A DNA stretch of 64,000 nt from Mycolicibacterium gilvum (GCF_900454025.1 NZ_UGQM01000001.1:1426001-1490000), one strand, 5' to 3'; shown: positions 42,924 through 53,936, counted from the first letter of the stretch. Notes: generated from the sequence alone by a model not told the origin. Program-made: numbers and translations.

Positions 42924-43810
42924 CGGAATCTCGTGGTGTACGCGTACCGCGGGATCTGGATGCTGCCGCGCCAGCCGCGGGCCCGCATCGCGGCGCTCAG
43001 AGTCTGGATGACCGCGACGGGATCGTCTTCCTTGACGACGGTGGTGACGTGCCAGCCCAGGCGGCGTAGCGCGGGCATCACCCGACGGTCCTTGAGGTAT
43101 TGCGCGCGGTCGGACTGGTGTTGGTCACCGTCGTATTCGACCGCGACGTTCGGGCCTTCCCATCCGAAGTCGAGGGTACGGACGTGGTATCCGTTCTCGT
43201 CGACGACGGGGATCTGGGTGCGTGGTGGCGGGAATCCGGAGTCGAGAACGAGTTTGCGCCAACAGGATTCGCGGGGTGACTGCGCGCCGCCGTCGACGAA
43301 GGGCAGCAGAGCCTTGAGCCGGGCGACGCCTCGTGCGCCTTTGTAGCGTTTGGTGAGCAGCAGGACGTCCTCGACCGAATGCGGACGCACCGCCATCAGC
43401 GCATCCAGGCGGGCGAGCGCATCGTGCTCGGGTCGATAACGTCCGAGATCGAACGCCGTCCGCGCCGCAGTCGCGACGGGAAGGCCGTCGATCGACTGCC
43501 ACTCGTCCGGATCGATGCGGTCGTTGCGGGCAACAATGCCGCTGGGGGGTCGCGGGCATTTGTAGATCAGCTCGATGTCGACATCGGCGTCGATCCAGCG
43601 TGATCCGTGCAGCGCCGCGGCGGCCAGTCCGGTGACGATGCCGTGGCGCTTGGAGTACAGCCAGGCGCCGACGGCGCGGTCGCCCAGCGTGGGGGCAGGG
43701 CCCCGCGGAGCGTGGATGTTGGTGAAGATCGGTCGGTACCAGCGTTGCAGTTGGTGTCGGGTGACGGTGCCGTTCGCGACGGCTTCCGTGCCGATGATGA
43801 TGTCTCCCAT
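42887..43810 (-). CDS. DUF559 / VSR-like nuclease-domain protein with AbiEi-like N-terminus (B)
   Basis: 307 aa, paralogue of 26902-27789. The N-terminal region (TVTRHQLQRWYRPIFTNIHAPRGPAP) and the TLGDRAVGAWLYSKRHGIVTGLAAAALHG segment are followed by the C-terminal nuclease-like domain: SPRESCWRKLVL, RTLDFGWEGPNVAVEYDGDQHQ and RRLGWHVTTVVKED. Function undetermined. ATG 43810 is chosen over an upstream frame opening; GATCAT six bases upstream could serve a leaderless start. The last 11 residues (AEIASRQEKCE) and stop are encoded by repeat A5. Confidence 0.75.
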   Translation of the reverse strand: MGDIIIGTEAVANGTVTRHQLQRWYRPIFTNIHAPRGPAPTLGDRAVGAWLYSKRHGIVTGLAAAALHGSRWIDADVDIELIYKCPRPPSGIVARNDRIDPDEWQSIDGLPVATAARTAFDLGRYRPEHDALARLDALMAVRPHSVEDVLLLTKRYKGARGVARLKALLPFVDGGAQSPRESCWRKLVLDSGFPPPRTQIPVVDENGYHVRTLDFGWEGPNVAVEYDGDQHQSDRAQYLKDRRVMPALRRLGWHVTTVVKEDDPVAVIQTLSAAMRARGWRGSIQIPRYAYTTRFRAEIASRQEKCE

Positions 43811-43875
43811 GGCCGAATGATCGTCGGGGGCTCTGACGAAACCTGGACTTCGTCGGCACGTTATCCACAACCCCG

Positions 43876-43938
43876 GCCGAGGTTGCGTCTGTGCAGCCGT
43901 CTACTCGCACTTTGTCTGCTGGAATGACATTTCGGCGG
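43876..43938. repeat. Palindromic repeat family A, copy A6
   Basis: 63 bp; the left arm is diverged (GCCGAGGTTGCGTCTGTGCAG), with typical loop CTACTCGCACTTTGTC and right arm ending ATTTCGGCGG. It lies between the DUF559 gene start and the nei stop. Confidence 0.75.
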
Positions 43939-43963
43939 GAGGGGGCGCGCGGCGAGATGAGGC

Positions 43964-44716
43964 TCAGCGCTGGCAGGTGGGGCACCAGTAGGTGACCCGC
44001 TCGGTGTTCTTGTCGGTCTCGATCGGGGTGCCGCAGCGACGGCAGGGCAGTCCAGCACGGCCGTACACCCAGACGTCTTGGCCGGGCCGGGTGTTGCCGG
44101 TGGTGGTCCGGTTCACTCGTAATCTGTTGAGCCACAGCATCTGCTGGGCCCGGTTGGCCACGCGCAGCGGATCGGTCAGCTCGCCGACCGGGGTTCCCGG
44201 CCGTAGCCCGAACACGAAGCTCAGCTCGTTGGCGAACACATTGCCCACCCCGGCCATCACCCGCTGATCGAGAAGCGTTTCGGCCAGCGGGCGTTCCGGA
44301 TCGGCCACGAGGTTCGCGGCGGCGACCTCGGCTGACCAGTCCTCGCCGAGAAGATCCGGCCCGAGGTGTTCCACCGCCTCCATGTCGGTGGCCCGGTCCA
44401 GGACCTCGAGCACGCCCAGGTCGACCCCGGAGGCGCGAGAGTTCGCCGTCTCCAGCACGATTCGGATCTTGTAGGTCGGCACCCGGACCCGTCCGATGAC
44501 CCATGCCCCGTCCATCTTCAGGTGCGAGTGGATGCTGGCCTGACCGACCCGGATGAACAGGTGCTTACCGCGGCTGAGGACCTCGTCGACCACCTGACCG
44601 GACAGATCCACCGCCGCATAGCGCGGAACGCGGATGTCGCACCGGATCAGTTCCCGGCCTTCCAGGGCATCCCGCAGTTTGGCGGCGGTGCGGTAGACGG
44701 TGTCGCCTTCGGGCAT
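43964..44716 (-). CDS. nei: Endonuclease VIII-type DNA glycosylase/AP lyase
   Basis: Base-excision repair enzyme of 250 aa. The N-terminus MPEGDTVYR carries the catalytic Pro2/Glu3. The FpgNei H2TH region is [20 protein letters not shown]. The C-terminal zinc finger is [25 protein letters not shown]. Removes oxidised pyrimidines. ATG 44716 overlaps the lhr stop by one base (TGATG), so it is coupled to the helicase. Rv3297 homologue. Confidence 0.95.
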   Translation of the reverse strand: MPEGDTVYRTAAKLRDALEGRELIRCDIRVPRYAAVDLSGQVVDEVLSRGKHLFIRVGQASIHSHLKMDGAWVIGRVRVPTYKIRIVLETANSRASGVDLGVLEVLDRATDMEAVEHLGPDLLGEDWSAEVAAANLVADPERPLAETLLDQRVMAGVGNVFANELSFVFGLRPGTPVGELTDPLRVANRAQQMLWLNRLRVNRTTTGNTRPGQDVWVYGRAGLPCRRCGTPIETDKNTERVTYWCPTCQR

Positions 44717-47700
44717 CAGCGCAGCCGCAGCCCACGGGGAGTGCGGGAGAACCCCGCGAGGATCAGAGCCTCGACCATCACCGACTCCCGCGACTCCAGC
44801 ACCGGGACACCGTCGATCCGTTCCACCAGCAGTGCCGGAACCCGGTGCCGCGTCACCAGTTCCGCCAGTGCCGCGGCCGCCGCGTTCGCGGTCTCGGCGT
44901 CGTCGGTGAAGCTCAGCAGCGACCGTCCGCCCCGCTCGACGAACCATGTCAGCTCACCGTCGATGAGCACGACGAGTGCCCCCGCTTTGCGGCCGGGACG
45001 GTGCGCGGTGTCACCGTCGGCGCCGCGCGACGGCCACGGCAGCGCGGCGCCGTACGGATTGGCGGGATCGGTCGCCGCCAGTGCGACCGCGCGGAGCTTC
45101 TGCTGTTGGTCGTCGATGCTGTCGGCGTGGCTGCGTAGCCGGTCGACCGTGCTCGCCGTCGCGAACTGGGCGCCGCCGAGGGATTCGACGAAGTAGCCGC
45201 GCTGACACCGCCCGGCGTCCTCCATGGTGGTGAGCACCTTGTACATCGCCGCGAATCCGCCGGGGATGTTCCCGCGGAAATTCTCACTGGCCACGGCGCC
45301 CTTGGTCAGCACACCGTGCCGGGCCAGCAGTTGGTCGGCCTGGTAGTGCGCCCGCACCGTGGTGTCGACCTCGGCGGTGGGCAGCGCCGACCAGCGCCCC
45401 GCCACCGTGGGGTCGGAATCGCGATGTGCGCTCAGGCTGGACGTACTCAGGCTGTAGCGGCTCAACCGTGGGGCACGGCGATGCCGGTGTGACGGCGCGG
45501 CAGCCCGTCTGCTGCCGGGGCCTTTGGTCCCGGCGAGCAGCGCGCGCACCGGCGCGAAGGTGTCGCCGCCGACATAACCGGCCCAGATCAACTGCCACAG
45601 CGCCTCTTTCAGTGACTCCGACGAGACTCCGTCGAGTGTCAGCTGGCGGAAGAAGTAGGCGCCACCACCGGCGAGCGCCGCGAGGATCTGATGGTGGACG
45701 TCGGTGAGGTCGAGGTCGCCGGGCGGCGCCAACGACAAGGGCGCGGTGTCGGCGGGGTGAAACGACACCCAACCGTCGGCGGCCGACAGGGATCCGGCGC
45801 CCGACCACAGCACTTCGCCGGAGGCGAGCAGCTCGTCGAGCATGCCCGGCTGATAGTCGCGGACCCGCTGCCCGAGGATCAGCGGCTCGACGGCCGACGC
45901 GGGAATGGGGACACCGGCCAGTTGGTCGATCACCGACGCGAGGCCGTCGACACCGGACGCCGAGTCCGCGCCGACCATCTGCCACGCCGGAAGGAAACGT
46001 CCGAAGGCGCCGGTGCTGACCGGTTCGATCTGCGCGCGCAGGGCAGCCAACGACCGTCGACGCAGAATCCGCAGCACCTCGGCGTCGCACCACTGCTCGG
46101 CTCCACCGGAATCTGCGGGCAAATCGGTGAACTCACCGCGAACCAATTTGCCATCGGCGGTCAGCCGGCCCAGCACGTCGGCGGCGACCCGCACACCGAG
46201 GCCGAACCGGGTCGCAGCCTCCATCGTGTTGAAGGGTCCGCGGGTGCGCGCGTAGCGGGACAGCAGTTCGCCGAGCGGGTCGACGATCGGCTCGAGGAAG
46301 GCGATCGGAACTCCGACCGGCACGGCGACACCGACGCCGTCGCGCAGCCTTCCGATGTCCTCGATGGCCGCCCACCACGTCTGGCCCGCGAACGACAGCG
46401 TGACCACCCGTTTGGAGGTGAGCAATCCTTCGAGCCACCCGCCGATGTCGGGCTGCACGCACCGTTCGGCGATCTCGTCGACGGTCAGCGGCCCGAGCAG
46501 CCGCAGCAGGTCCGCCACCCCTTCGGCGTCGCGCGCGGCGCGTTCGGGCGTCAGGTGCTGCAGCTGGCGGGTGGTGTTGGCGATGACGTCCGGATCGAGC
46601 AGCTCGCGCAGCTCGACACGCCCGAGAAGCTCGGCCAGCAGCGTGGGATCCAGCGCCAGCGCGGCGGCGCGCCGCTCGGCGAGCGGACTGTCGCCCTCGT
46701 ACATGAACGCACCGACGTACCCGAAGAGCAGGGATGCCGCGAACGGCGACGGGGTGGGGGTCTCGACTTCCAGGATGCGCACCCGGCGCTGGGCGATACG
46801 GTCCATCAGCGCGGTGAGGGCGGGCACGTCGTACACGTCCTGCAGGCATTCCCGGACGGCCTCGAGCACGATGGGGAAGTCGGGATAGTTGCGGGCGACG
46901 TCGAGCAGCTGCGCGGCGCGCTGACGTTGATGCCACAGGGGCGAACGCTTCCCCGGGTGGCGGCGCGGCAGCAGCAACGCGCGTGCTGCGCATTCGCGGA
47001 ACCGCGAGGCGAACAGTGCCGAGCCGCTGACCTCAGTGGTCACCAGGGGCTCGATCTCGTCGGCGTCGAACACGAAGATGTCGGCGCCGGGCGCGGTGTC
47101 GTCGGTGTCGGGCAGCCGGACGATGATGCCGTCGTCGGACGCGGTCGGTTTCTCGTCGATGCCGAAGCGTTCGTAGAGCCGCTTGCCGACCGCGAGCGCC
47201 AGCGGGCCGTGCACCCGCAAGCCGTACGGGGAGTGCAGGATCACCCGCCAGTCGCCGAGCTCGTCGCGGAACCGCTCCACCACCAGTGTGGTGTCCGACG
47301 GCACCGACGAGGTCGCCTCGCGTTGCTCGGAGATCAGCTGCCACAGATTGTCGGTCGCGAAGTCGTCGAATCCGACGTCGCGGCAGCGGGATTCGAACGC
47401 CGGCCGGTCCAGCCGGGCCAACTCGCCGTTGAACGCGCCGATCGCCGCACCGAGCTCGACCGGGCGGCCGACGCCGTCGCCGCGCCAGAACGGAAGGCGC
47501 GCGGGTTCGCCCGGGGCCGGGATCACCAGTACGCGGTCGTGGGTGATCTCGGTGATGCGCCAGCTCGTCGCGCCGAGGGAGATCACGTCGCCCGGCCGGG
47601 ACTCGTAGACCATCTCCTCGTCGAGTTCGCCGACCCGGGAAGGCTTTTCGGACTCGGCGCTCGACGCCAGGAACACGGTGAACATGCCCCGGTCGGGGAT

Positions 47701-49272
47701 CGCGCCGCCCGAGGTGACCGCGAGGCGCTGCGCTCCGGGGCGCGAGGTCAACATGCCGTTGTCGCGGTCGTAGACGATGCGGGGGCGCAGTTCTGCGAAC
47801 TCGGTCGACGGATACTTCCCCGACAACAGGTCCAGCGTCGCCTCGAAGGCGCTGCGCGGCAGCGTCGCGAACGGCGCGCTGCGACGCACCGTGTCGAACC
47901 ACGCGTCGGCGTTGATCGGCTCCAAAGCCGAGGCGGCCACCGTGTGCTGGGCCAGCACGTCGAGCGGGTTGGCCGGCACCCGCATGGTCTCGATCTGACC
48001 GGCCAGCATGCGCTGCACGCTGACGGCACAGCCGATCAGGTCGGTGCGGTGCTTCGGGAACAACACCCCCTGGCTGATCTCGCCGACCTGGTGTCCGGCG
48101 CGGCCGACCCGTTGCAGCCCGCTGGCCACCGAGGGCGGCGTCTCGACCTGGATCACCAGATCGACTGCGCCCATGTCGATGCCGAGCTCGAGGCTCGACG
48201 TCGCGACAACCGCCTTGAGCCGCCCGCTCTTCAGCGCGTCCTCGACGTCGGCGCGGGCCTCCTTGCTGACCGAGCCGTGGTGTGCCCGGGCGAGCACCGG
48301 CTCCGCGCCGTAGGTCTGGCCGCTGCCCATCAGGTGCGCGGGTGCGCCGCCGGCGACGCCCGGGTTGTGCGCGCCCAGCTCGATACCGGTGCGCTCGGCG
48401 TGGATCTCGTTGATGCGGGCGGTCAACCGCTCGGCGAGACGTCGCGAGTTGGTGAACACGATCGACGAGTTGTGCGCCTCGATCAGGTCGACGATGCGCT
48501 CCTCGACATCGGGCCAAATAGAGCCAGTGTTCGGCGCCGCCATATCGGGCACCGGGACCTGGACCGTCAGGTCGAAGGTCTTGGCCGCCGGCGGCGCGAC
48601 GATGGTCGTCGGCGATGCCCCGGACAGGAACCGCGCCACCTCCTCGGGCGGGCGCACCGTGGCCGACAACCCGATGCGCTGCGCCGGCTTGGGCAGCATC
48701 GCGTCGAGGCGCTCCAGCGACACCGCGAGGTGTGCGCCGCGCTTCGTCGCGGCGACGGCGTGCACCTCGTCGACGATCACCGTCTCGATGTCGGACAGAC
48801 TCTCGCGGGCGGCGGAGGTGAGCATCAGGAACAGCGACTCGGGAGTGGTGATGAGGATGTCGGGAGGCTTGGTGATGAGTTCGCGGCGCTTACTCGGCGT
48901 GGTGTCACCGGAACGCACGCCGACGCTGATGGCCGGTGGCTCCTCGCCGTTGCGTTCGGCGATGCGGGAGATGCCGGTCAACGGGGTGCGCAGGTTGCGC
49001 TCGACATCGACGGCCAGCGCCTTGAGCGGGGAGACGTAGAGCACCCGGGTGCCGCGTTCGGCCCTCGGTTCGCGGGCCAGGCCGTCGATCGCCCACAGGA
49101 ATGCCGCCAGGGTCTTGCCCGAGCCGGTCGGCGCGATGACCAGCGTGTTCTCTCCTGCGGAGATCGCGTTCCAGGCCTGTGCCTGTGCCGGGGTCGGCTC
49201 GACGAACGTGCCCCCGAACCATTCACGCGTCAGCGTGCTGAACCGTGACAGCGGATCGGTCTTCGCGGGCAT
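44716..49272 (-). CDS. lhr: ATP-dependent DNA helicase Lhr
   Basis: Very large superfamily 2 helicase, 1518 aa, close to the mycobacterial Lhr length. Walker A APTGSGKT (47-54), DEVH box ([17 protein letters not shown]), [14 protein letters not shown], and motifs V/VI in [42 protein letters not shown] winged-helix and the long Lhr-specific C-terminal region follow. It is a 3'-5' translocase induced by DNA damage in mycobacteria. Together with nei it forms a repair unit. The opposite-strand frame running along the gene is spurious. Confidence 0.96.
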   Translation of the reverse strand: MPAKTDPLSRFSTLTREWFGGTFVEPTPAQAQAWNAISAGENTLVIAPTGSGKTLAAFLWAIDGLAREPRAERGTRVLYVSPLKALAVDVERNLRTPLTGISRIAERNGEEPPAISVGVRSGDTTPSKRRELITKPPDILITTPESLFLMLTSAARESLSDIETVIVDEVHAVAATKRGAHLAVSLERLDAMLPKPAQRIGLSATVRPPEEVARFLSGASPTTIVAPPAAKTFDLTVQVPVPDMAAPNTGSIWPDVEERIVDLIEAHNSSIVFTNSRRLAERLTARINEIHAERTGIELGAHNPGVAGGAPAHLMGSGQTYGAEPVLARAHHGSVSKEARADVEDALKSGRLKAVVATSSLELGIDMGAVDLVIQVETPPSVASGLQRVGRAGHQVGEISQGVLFPKHRTDLIGCAVSVQRMLAGQIETMRVPANPLDVLAQHTVAASALEPINADAWFDTVRRSAPFATLPRSAFEATLDLLSGKYPSTEFAELRPRIVYDRDNGMLTSRPGAQRLAVTSGGAIPDRGMFTVFLASSAESEKPSRVGELDEEMVYESRPGDVISLGATSWRITEITHDRVLVIPAPGEPARLPFWRGDGVGRPVELGAAIGAFNGELARLDRPAFESRCRDVGFDDFATDNLWQLISEQREATSSVPSDTTLVVERFRDELGDWRVILHSPYGLRVHGPLALAVGKRLYERFGIDEKPTASDDGIIVRLPDTDDTAPGADIFVFDADEIEPLVTTEVSGSALFASRFRECAARALLLPRRHPGKRSPLWHQRQRAAQLLDVARNYPDFPIVLEAVRECLQDVYDVPALTALMDRIAQRRVRILEVETPTPSPFAASLLFGYVGAFMYEGDSPLAERRAAALALDPTLLAELLGRVELRELLDPDVIANTTRQLQHLTPERAARDAEGVADLLRLLGPLTVDEIAERCVQPDIGGWLEGLLTSKRVVTLSFAGQTWWAAIEDIGRLRDGVGVAVPVGVPIAFLEPIVDPLGELLSRYARTRGPFNTMEAATRFGLGVRVAADVLGRLTADGKLVRGEFTDLPADSGGAEQWCDAEVLRILRRRSLAALRAQIEPVSTGAFGRFLPAWQMVGADSASGVDGLASVIDQLAGVPIPASAVEPLILGQRVRDYQPGMLDELLASGEVLWSGAGSLSAADGWVSFHPADTAPLSLAPPGDLDLTDVHHQILAALAGGGAYFFRQLTLDGVSSESLKEALWQLIWAGYVGGDTFAPVRALLAGTKGPGSRRAAAPSHRHRRAPRLSRYSLSTSSLSAHRDSDPTVAGRWSALPTAEVDTTVRAHYQADQLLARHGVLTKGAVASENFRGNIPGGFAAMYKVLTTMEDAGRCQRGYFVESLGGAQFATASTVDRLRSHADSIDDQQQKLRAVALAATDPANPYGAALPWPSRGADGDTAHRPGRKAGALVVLIDGELTWFVERGGRSLLSFTDDAETANAAAAALAELVTRHRVPALLVERIDGVPVLESRESVMVEALILAGFSRTPRGLRLR

Positions 49273-49372
49273 GTGTCCATGGTGCCCGCAGGCACCGACA
49301 AGCCCTTCGGTCCTTGCATCAGGTATTTCGCATTTTGGACTGGCCGATCGGCGCGAAGCCTACGATCCGTAT
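49273..49372. promoter_or_regulatory. Divergent promoter region lhr / LuxR-family regulator
   Basis: 100 bases. TACGAT (49361-49366) lies 6 bases before GTG 49373, fitting a leaderless start for the regulator. No clear SOS box (GTTC/GAAC palindrome) was found for lhr. Confidence 0.4.
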
Positions 49373-51568
49373 GTGGTGGCAGGGGACTGGCGGCCTCAAG
49401 TTCCGGCCGTCACGATGGGACGGCCGAGAATCGCCGACCGTGTCGTCCCTCGTCCTGACCTGCTCAAACGGCTGGAATCGTCGGCCGGTGGCGACCTGGT
49501 CGTCCTCACCGCACCCGCCGGGTACGGCAAGACCACCGTCACGGCGATGTGGGACGCCGAGGACCGCCGGCAGTTCGCCTGGGCGCGCATCGATCATCTC
49601 GACGACGATCCGGGACATCTGCTCCTGCACATCGCCACAGCCGTCGTCCGTCTCGGTGCGGGCGACGACCACCTGCTGAACTATCTGCGTGGTCCCGGTC
49701 GTGAGCCCGAGCACCTGCTGCCCGCAGTGGTCCGGCTCCTCGAAGAATTCGGGCCGATCGTCGTCATCCTCGACGACGTGCACAAGCTCTCGACGCCGCA
49801 GTCCATCAGCGCGCTGCACGCTCTCGTCGATGCCGCTCCGTTGACGACCACCGTGGCGTTGCTCGGACGCTTCCTGCTGCCGCTCGACATCGCGCGGCGC
49901 AGGCTGGCGGGAAATCTCGTCGCGGTCGACCAGGACGCTCTGCGCCTGTCCGCGGAGGAGACCGTCGCAGCCGTGGAATCCGTGCGCGGTCCCAGCGACG
50001 ACGCGACGGTGGCCACGGTCATCGACCTGTGTGAGGGGTGGGCGGCCGGGGTGATCCTGACCGCGATGGCGTTGCGTGACGGGACGGCCCCGGAGGCACT
50101 CGCCGGACGTAACAACCTCGTCGTCGAGTACGTCGTGGAAGAGGTCATCGATCGCGTCGACGACGACACCAGATCCTTTCTGCTGGAGTCGGCGATGCTG
50201 GATCGCTTCACCGCCGAACACCTCGATGCCGTCCTGGGGCGCGTCGACGCGGCGCGGATGCTCGAGCAGCTCGCGACATCGGGCAATCCGTTCCTGATTT
50301 CCCTGGACAGTTTAGGGGATTCATTTCGCTATCACCATCTCTTCGGTGACGTTCTGCGTGCGCGGCTGCGCGCGTCGGAGCCCGCGCGATTCCGCGAATT
50401 GGCCTCGCGCGCAGCCGATCTGCTGGAGCGCGAAGGGGACATCGACGGTGCGTTGGTGCATGCGCTGGAGGCCGGGGACAGGGCCCGCGCCGCGGCGCTG
50501 GTGGGTCGCGAAGCGGTGCGGTTGGGCTTCGACGGCCGGGCCGGCGTGCTCGCCCGCAGGCTGGGCATGCTCGACGCCCGCACCTTCGCCGAACAGTGTG
50601 ACGCTGCGGTGGCACGAGCATGGCTGGGGGTCACGACGGCCGATGCCGAGTTGATCCAGCGCTCACTGATGTTGGCGCTGCACAGCGACCACGGAGGGCC
50701 GCTCGCCGACGGCACACCGTCGGTGAGTGTGGCTGTGGCGCTGATCAGTTCACTCGTCGGCGTCGGGGGAGTGGCCGAGGTGATCCGGCACGCCGACGCC
50801 GTGCGAGCAGCCGGGGACAACCTGGTCAATCCCTGGTGGGGTGCGGCCACCGTGATGAAGGGTGCCGCGGAGGCGATGCGGGGCCAGGGCGGCAGGGCGC
50901 GGCTTCTGCTGGAATCGGCGCTGCCGGTGATCGAAGACCTGCCCGGGTTCCATGCCGCGGCCCTGGCGCATCTGGCGCTGCTCGACCTCGCCGCGGGGGA
51001 CGACGAAGCAGCCGTCGAGCGATGCGACGCGGCCCGCACGCTCGCCGACAAGTACGACCTGTGCGACGTCGTCCCGATGATCGTGGTGTATTCCACGAGC
51101 GCGGTCATGTCGGCGCGCGTCGGTGATGTCCCAGCCGCGCTGCACGCCGTGCAGATCACGCAGACGCTGTTGGAGCGGTTGGGAAACCTGTCAGCACGCA
51201 CGGCGCTGCTCGGGCACGGTCTGCTCGCATGGACCGCTGCGGCGCTGCAGGATCGGGCGCTGCTCAGCCGTCACCTCACCGCCGCAGAGCGCGTCCGCCA
51301 TCGTGAACCTGACGCCGTGGCACTGGTGCAGCGCGTCGAGCGCGTCAAAGCCATGGCCGTCGGCGGGACGCGTCCACTTACCGCCGCCGAGCTCCGGCTG
51401 CTGCCGCACCTGGCCACGCATCTCTCGCTCCAGCGGATCGCCGAGGAACTGGTGATCGGCCGCGAAACCGCCAAGAGTCAAGCGACATCGATCTACCGCA
51501 AGCTCGGAGTCTCGTCGCGCGGCCAGGCGGTGTCCGAAGCCATCAGGATCGGGCTGCTCGCGGACTGA
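49373..51568 (+). CDS. LuxR-family regulator with N-terminal P-loop ATPase (MalT/LAL-like)
   Basis: 731 aa. N-terminal NTPase with Walker A APAGYGKTT near residue 50 and Walker B IVVILDDVHKL near 130. A long helical TPR-like middle follows. The C-terminal LuxR HTH is TAAELRLLPHLATHLSLQRIAEELVIGRETAKSQATSIYRKLGVSSRGQAVSEA. STAND/LAL-type regulators bind an inducer and activate nearby genes. GTG 49373 is chosen for the leaderless promoter; ATG 49415 is the alternative. Its stop is 21 bases from the end of the convergent peroxidase operon, a natural target. Confidence 0.88.
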   Translation: MVAGDWRPQVPAVTMGRPRIADRVVPRPDLLKRLESSAGGDLVVLTAPAGYGKTTVTAMWDAEDRRQFAWARIDHLDDDPGHLLLHIATAVVRLGAGDDHLLNYLRGPGREPEHLLPAVVRLLEEFGPIVVILDDVHKLSTPQSISALHALVDAAPLTTTVALLGRFLLPLDIARRRLAGNLVAVDQDALRLSAEETVAAVESVRGPSDDATVATVIDLCEGWAAGVILTAMALRDGTAPEALAGRNNLVVEYVVEEVIDRVDDDTRSFLLESAMLDRFTAEHLDAVLGRVDAARMLEQLATSGNPFLISLDSLGDSFRYHHLFGDVLRARLRASEPARFRELASRAADLLEREGDIDGALVHALEAGDRARAAALVGREAVRLGFDGRAGVLARRLGMLDARTFAEQCDAAVARAWLGVTTADAELIQRSLMLALHSDHGGPLADGTPSVSVAVALISSLVGVGGVAEVIRHADAVRAAGDNLVNPWWGAATVMKGAAEAMRGQGGRARLLLESALPVIEDLPGFHAAALAHLALLDLAAGDDEAAVERCDAARTLADKYDLCDVVPMIVVYSTSAVMSARVGDVPAALHAVQITQTLLERLGNLSARTALLGHGLLAWTAAALQDRALLSRHLTAAERVRHREPDAVALVQRVERVKAMAVGGTRPLTAAELRLLPHLATHLSLQRIAEELVIGRETAKSQATSIYRKLGVSSRGQAVSEAIRIGLLAD

Positions 51569-51589
51569 CGACCAACCGTCGCCGACGGG

Positions 51590-52609
51590 CTATCGGTCGC
51601 AACCCATCCGAGTAAGGTTCCGCCACAGATTCTGCAGGCTTTCGGTGCCGCCGAACAACGTCGTGAAGTGCGTGGAATCGATCAGGAGGATGTCACCCGC
51701 ACGGTCGCCGTCGGGCGGCATCCAGATCACCGCGGTGAACTCGCTGTCACCTGCTGCGGTGAACGGGTGGGGTCTGGTGAGATCGACGGCTTGGCGGGCC
51801 AGCACCCGTAGCGTCGCGCCCTCGGGCGCGGTGAGTTCATAGTGAGGGAGATGTTGGTGGAAGCTCAGAGTCGACACCGAGTCCAGAAGGTCTATTTCGT
51901 CGTAGTCCTGGAACCTGTTCAGCGGGAGAGGGTCTCGGGTGCCCGGTTGCAGAGCGGGGCGCAGCCCCCAGATGTTGTGCACCGGCACGCCCAGTGCGCG
52001 CATCAGCGAGCGGGTATATCGGCTGAACCGCTGTTGTCGGGGCACCAGTCGATCGCCGTGATGCTCGAATTCGACCTGTCGCTGGGCGAGGTCATCGGTG
52101 AACCCGACATCGTGGTGAGGTGCCAGCAGCAGGCACGTATCCTCGCGGCGCAGCCACTCGCGGATCGCGTCGACCTCGTCGCGATCGGCGTCCAGCCCTG
52201 AGTCGAGGTGATCGAGGCCGAATACCATCAAAGTATCGGTGTCGGCGAGGATCCGGTCATCGATCGGCTGCCGGTAGCCCGCCTGGTCGACACGCTGGAA
52301 GACGGCGACCGGATGTCCGGTGAGTTCCCCGACCAGATCCTGGAACGTCAGCGTCGACCGGTGGAAGAGCTCGAGCGTTCCGGCAATGCCCTGCAGGAAG
52401 TTGTCGGCTTCGAACTCGGGCGTCTCATAGGTCGGGTAGACGACGTTGCGGACCTCGGTGAGAGTGGAGAACCGATTCGACATGGATGCGGTATCCCGTT
52501 GTGCTTCCCAGGGATAACTCCACATCCAGTAGATGCTGATCCGCCGCCGGCCGTTGTGTGGGCGGGCGACGTGATTCTGGTTGTACGTGCGCGCTTGTCG
52601 GCGACTCAT
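51590..52609 (-). CDS. Unrecognised protein of the DyP-peroxidase operon
   Basis: 339 aa, soluble, no signal peptide or membrane segment; family not recognised. The middle (DTLMVFGLDHLDSGLDADRDEVDAIREWLRREDTCLLLAPHHDVG, about residues 128-172) has the alternating strand/helix look of ThuA or glutamine-amidotransferase-like Rossmann folds, but without a clear nucleophilic cysteine. The C-terminal part contains TAVIWMPPDGDRAGDILLIDSTHFTTLF. ATG 52609 overlaps the DyP stop (ATGA). It is probably needed with the peroxidase; its role is unknown. Confidence 0.6.
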   Translation of the reverse strand: MSRRQARTYNQNHVARPHNGRRRISIYWMWSYPWEAQRDTASMSNRFSTLTEVRNVVYPTYETPEFEADNFLQGIAGTLELFHRSTLTFQDLVGELTGHPVAVFQRVDQAGYRQPIDDRILADTDTLMVFGLDHLDSGLDADRDEVDAIREWLRREDTCLLLAPHHDVGFTDDLAQRQVEFEHHGDRLVPRQQRFSRYTRSLMRALGVPVHNIWGLRPALQPGTRDPLPLNRFQDYDEIDLLDSVSTLSFHQHLPHYELTAPEGATLRVLARQAVDLTRPHPFTAAGDSEFTAVIWMPPDGDRAGDILLIDSTHFTTLFGGTESLQNLWRNLTRMGCDR

Positions 52610-53928
52610 CGGAGACCGCCGGCGAGGTAGCGCAGGGCATTGATACCCGGCAGGAAGAAGTATGCACCGCCGCGCAGCGTGGTGAATGCGGGTATGCCTT
52701 TGTGCACCGTGCGGATGGGCCGTTTCGGAACGGTGAAATCCAGTGTCCCGTCCTGTGTTCCGCAGATCGGGTCATGCTCGTTGCCCAGCTCGTGGAACGC
52801 CGTGTCGTTGATCCACACGTTCTGTGCGAATTCGAACTGCCGGACCAGGCTCGCACAGATGATGAATGCGGCGATACCCCGGTCGGTGCCGTCTTCCGGG
52901 GCCCCGTCGGGCAGCGCGGGTCCGTAGGTCGCTCCGCGGCGGATCATCCTGCGCCGGTTCATGTTGTGGGCGGTGTCCCGCGGATTCAGCCTGCGTGCGT
53001 GCGAACCGAGCGGACATGCGTATCCGAACGGGTCCATCTCCTTGTAGTTGAAGTTGTTGTTGCGCAACGGGTCAGCACCCAACTCGGGGTCGTCCACGTC
53101 GGGAGACAGCACCAGGGGCGCACCGCTGCGCCAACGCCCCATGAACTTCGCGGCCAGCAACTCTTGCTCGTCGGGAGTTCCGGCGTGGTCGGCCAGGTAG
53201 GAACGAAAAGCTCCGACGTGCTCTTGCAGGCGGCGGTAGGCCATGTAGCTTCCGTTGCGCGCCAACTCATCCGGCTGGGGGATCTCCGGCGTCGCGGTGA
53301 ATTCGTCCGGATAACCCAGAATGAACTCTCCCGGTTTCAGCGGTGCGCCGGACCCCGGCGTCGGCTTCTCGCCCGAGCCTTTGATCACCGGTTGGGACAG
53401 CCGGTCCCGGAAGCCGAAATGGTCATGGGCGTAGTTGAACGGCGGGCTCGCGTTGAGGTCGAGATACGAAACCGTGCGCACCCCGTCGCAGCGCGCCACC
53501 AGCTTGTCGTGCTCTCCCACACATCGCCGGTGTTCGTCGTCGTCTCTGGCGAACAGGATGGCGATGGCATGGACGTCGTCGCCGGCGAGTCCGTCTACCC
53601 AGTTCTGCGGGGCATTGGGGCCGGTGTCGCCGAGGATGTCAGCGCGCGCCGCCATGCCCTCGCGAAACTCGTCCGGGAACGTCGCCAGCGCATCGTCGGG
53701 GACACCGAGCGCGCGTAGCCCGGTCCACGTGAACGCCAACGTGATCCAGCGTTGGGACGCATCCATCGTCGCGACGGCGTCGGATGCCGACTGCACCCGG
53801 TCGAGCAGCTCTGTCAGCCACGCCCGGCCACCGTCGGCCCTGTCGAACGTCAGGAACTCGTACCGGCCGGTGATGGCCGGTGTGCGGGTCAGCAGGATGT
53901 GCTGGATGTCGTCGAGGTCGAGCGTCAT
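52606..53928 (-). CDS. DyP-type heme peroxidase family protein
   Basis: 440 aa. The proximal heme histidine is probably H310 in GSHARRLNPRD. The distal GxxDG motif appears as GFRDR (172-176), keeping the catalytic D175 but with R in place of the final glycine; the following LSQP is normal. ANNNF/GYACP-type segments surround it. There is no Tat or Sec signal, so it is cytosolic or carried by a partner. Dye-decolorising peroxidases use H2O2 to oxidise aromatic compounds or act on heme; the substrate is unknown. Coupled to both neighbours: 8 bases after the 184-aa gene and ATGA overlap with the 339-aa gene. Confidence 0.82.
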   Translation of the reverse strand: MTLDLDDIQHILLTRTPAITGRYEFLTFDRADGGRAWLTELLDRVQSASDAVATMDASQRWITLAFTWTGLRALGVPDDALATFPDEFREGMAARADILGDTGPNAPQNWVDGLAGDDVHAIAILFARDDDEHRRCVGEHDKLVARCDGVRTVSYLDLNASPPFNYAHDHFGFRDRLSQPVIKGSGEKPTPGSGAPLKPGEFILGYPDEFTATPEIPQPDELARNGSYMAYRRLQEHVGAFRSYLADHAGTPDEQELLAAKFMGRWRSGAPLVLSPDVDDPELGADPLRNNNFNYKEMDPFGYACPLGSHARRLNPRDTAHNMNRRRMIRRGATYGPALPDGAPEDGTDRGIAAFIICASLVRQFEFAQNVWINDTAFHELGNEHDPICGTQDGTLDFTVPKRPIRTVHKGIPAFTTLRGGAYFFLPGINALRYLAGGLR

Positions 53929-53936
53929 CTACTGGA

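Noticed and set aside
3407..49248. Very long open frames opposite sdhA (3407-5410), mmpL (23378-26779) and lhr (45691-49248)
   Set aside because: They are shadows produced by high GC at third codon positions: the protein sequences are low-complexity Arg/Val/Asp/His-rich, match no family and lie exactly opposite well-recognised genes.
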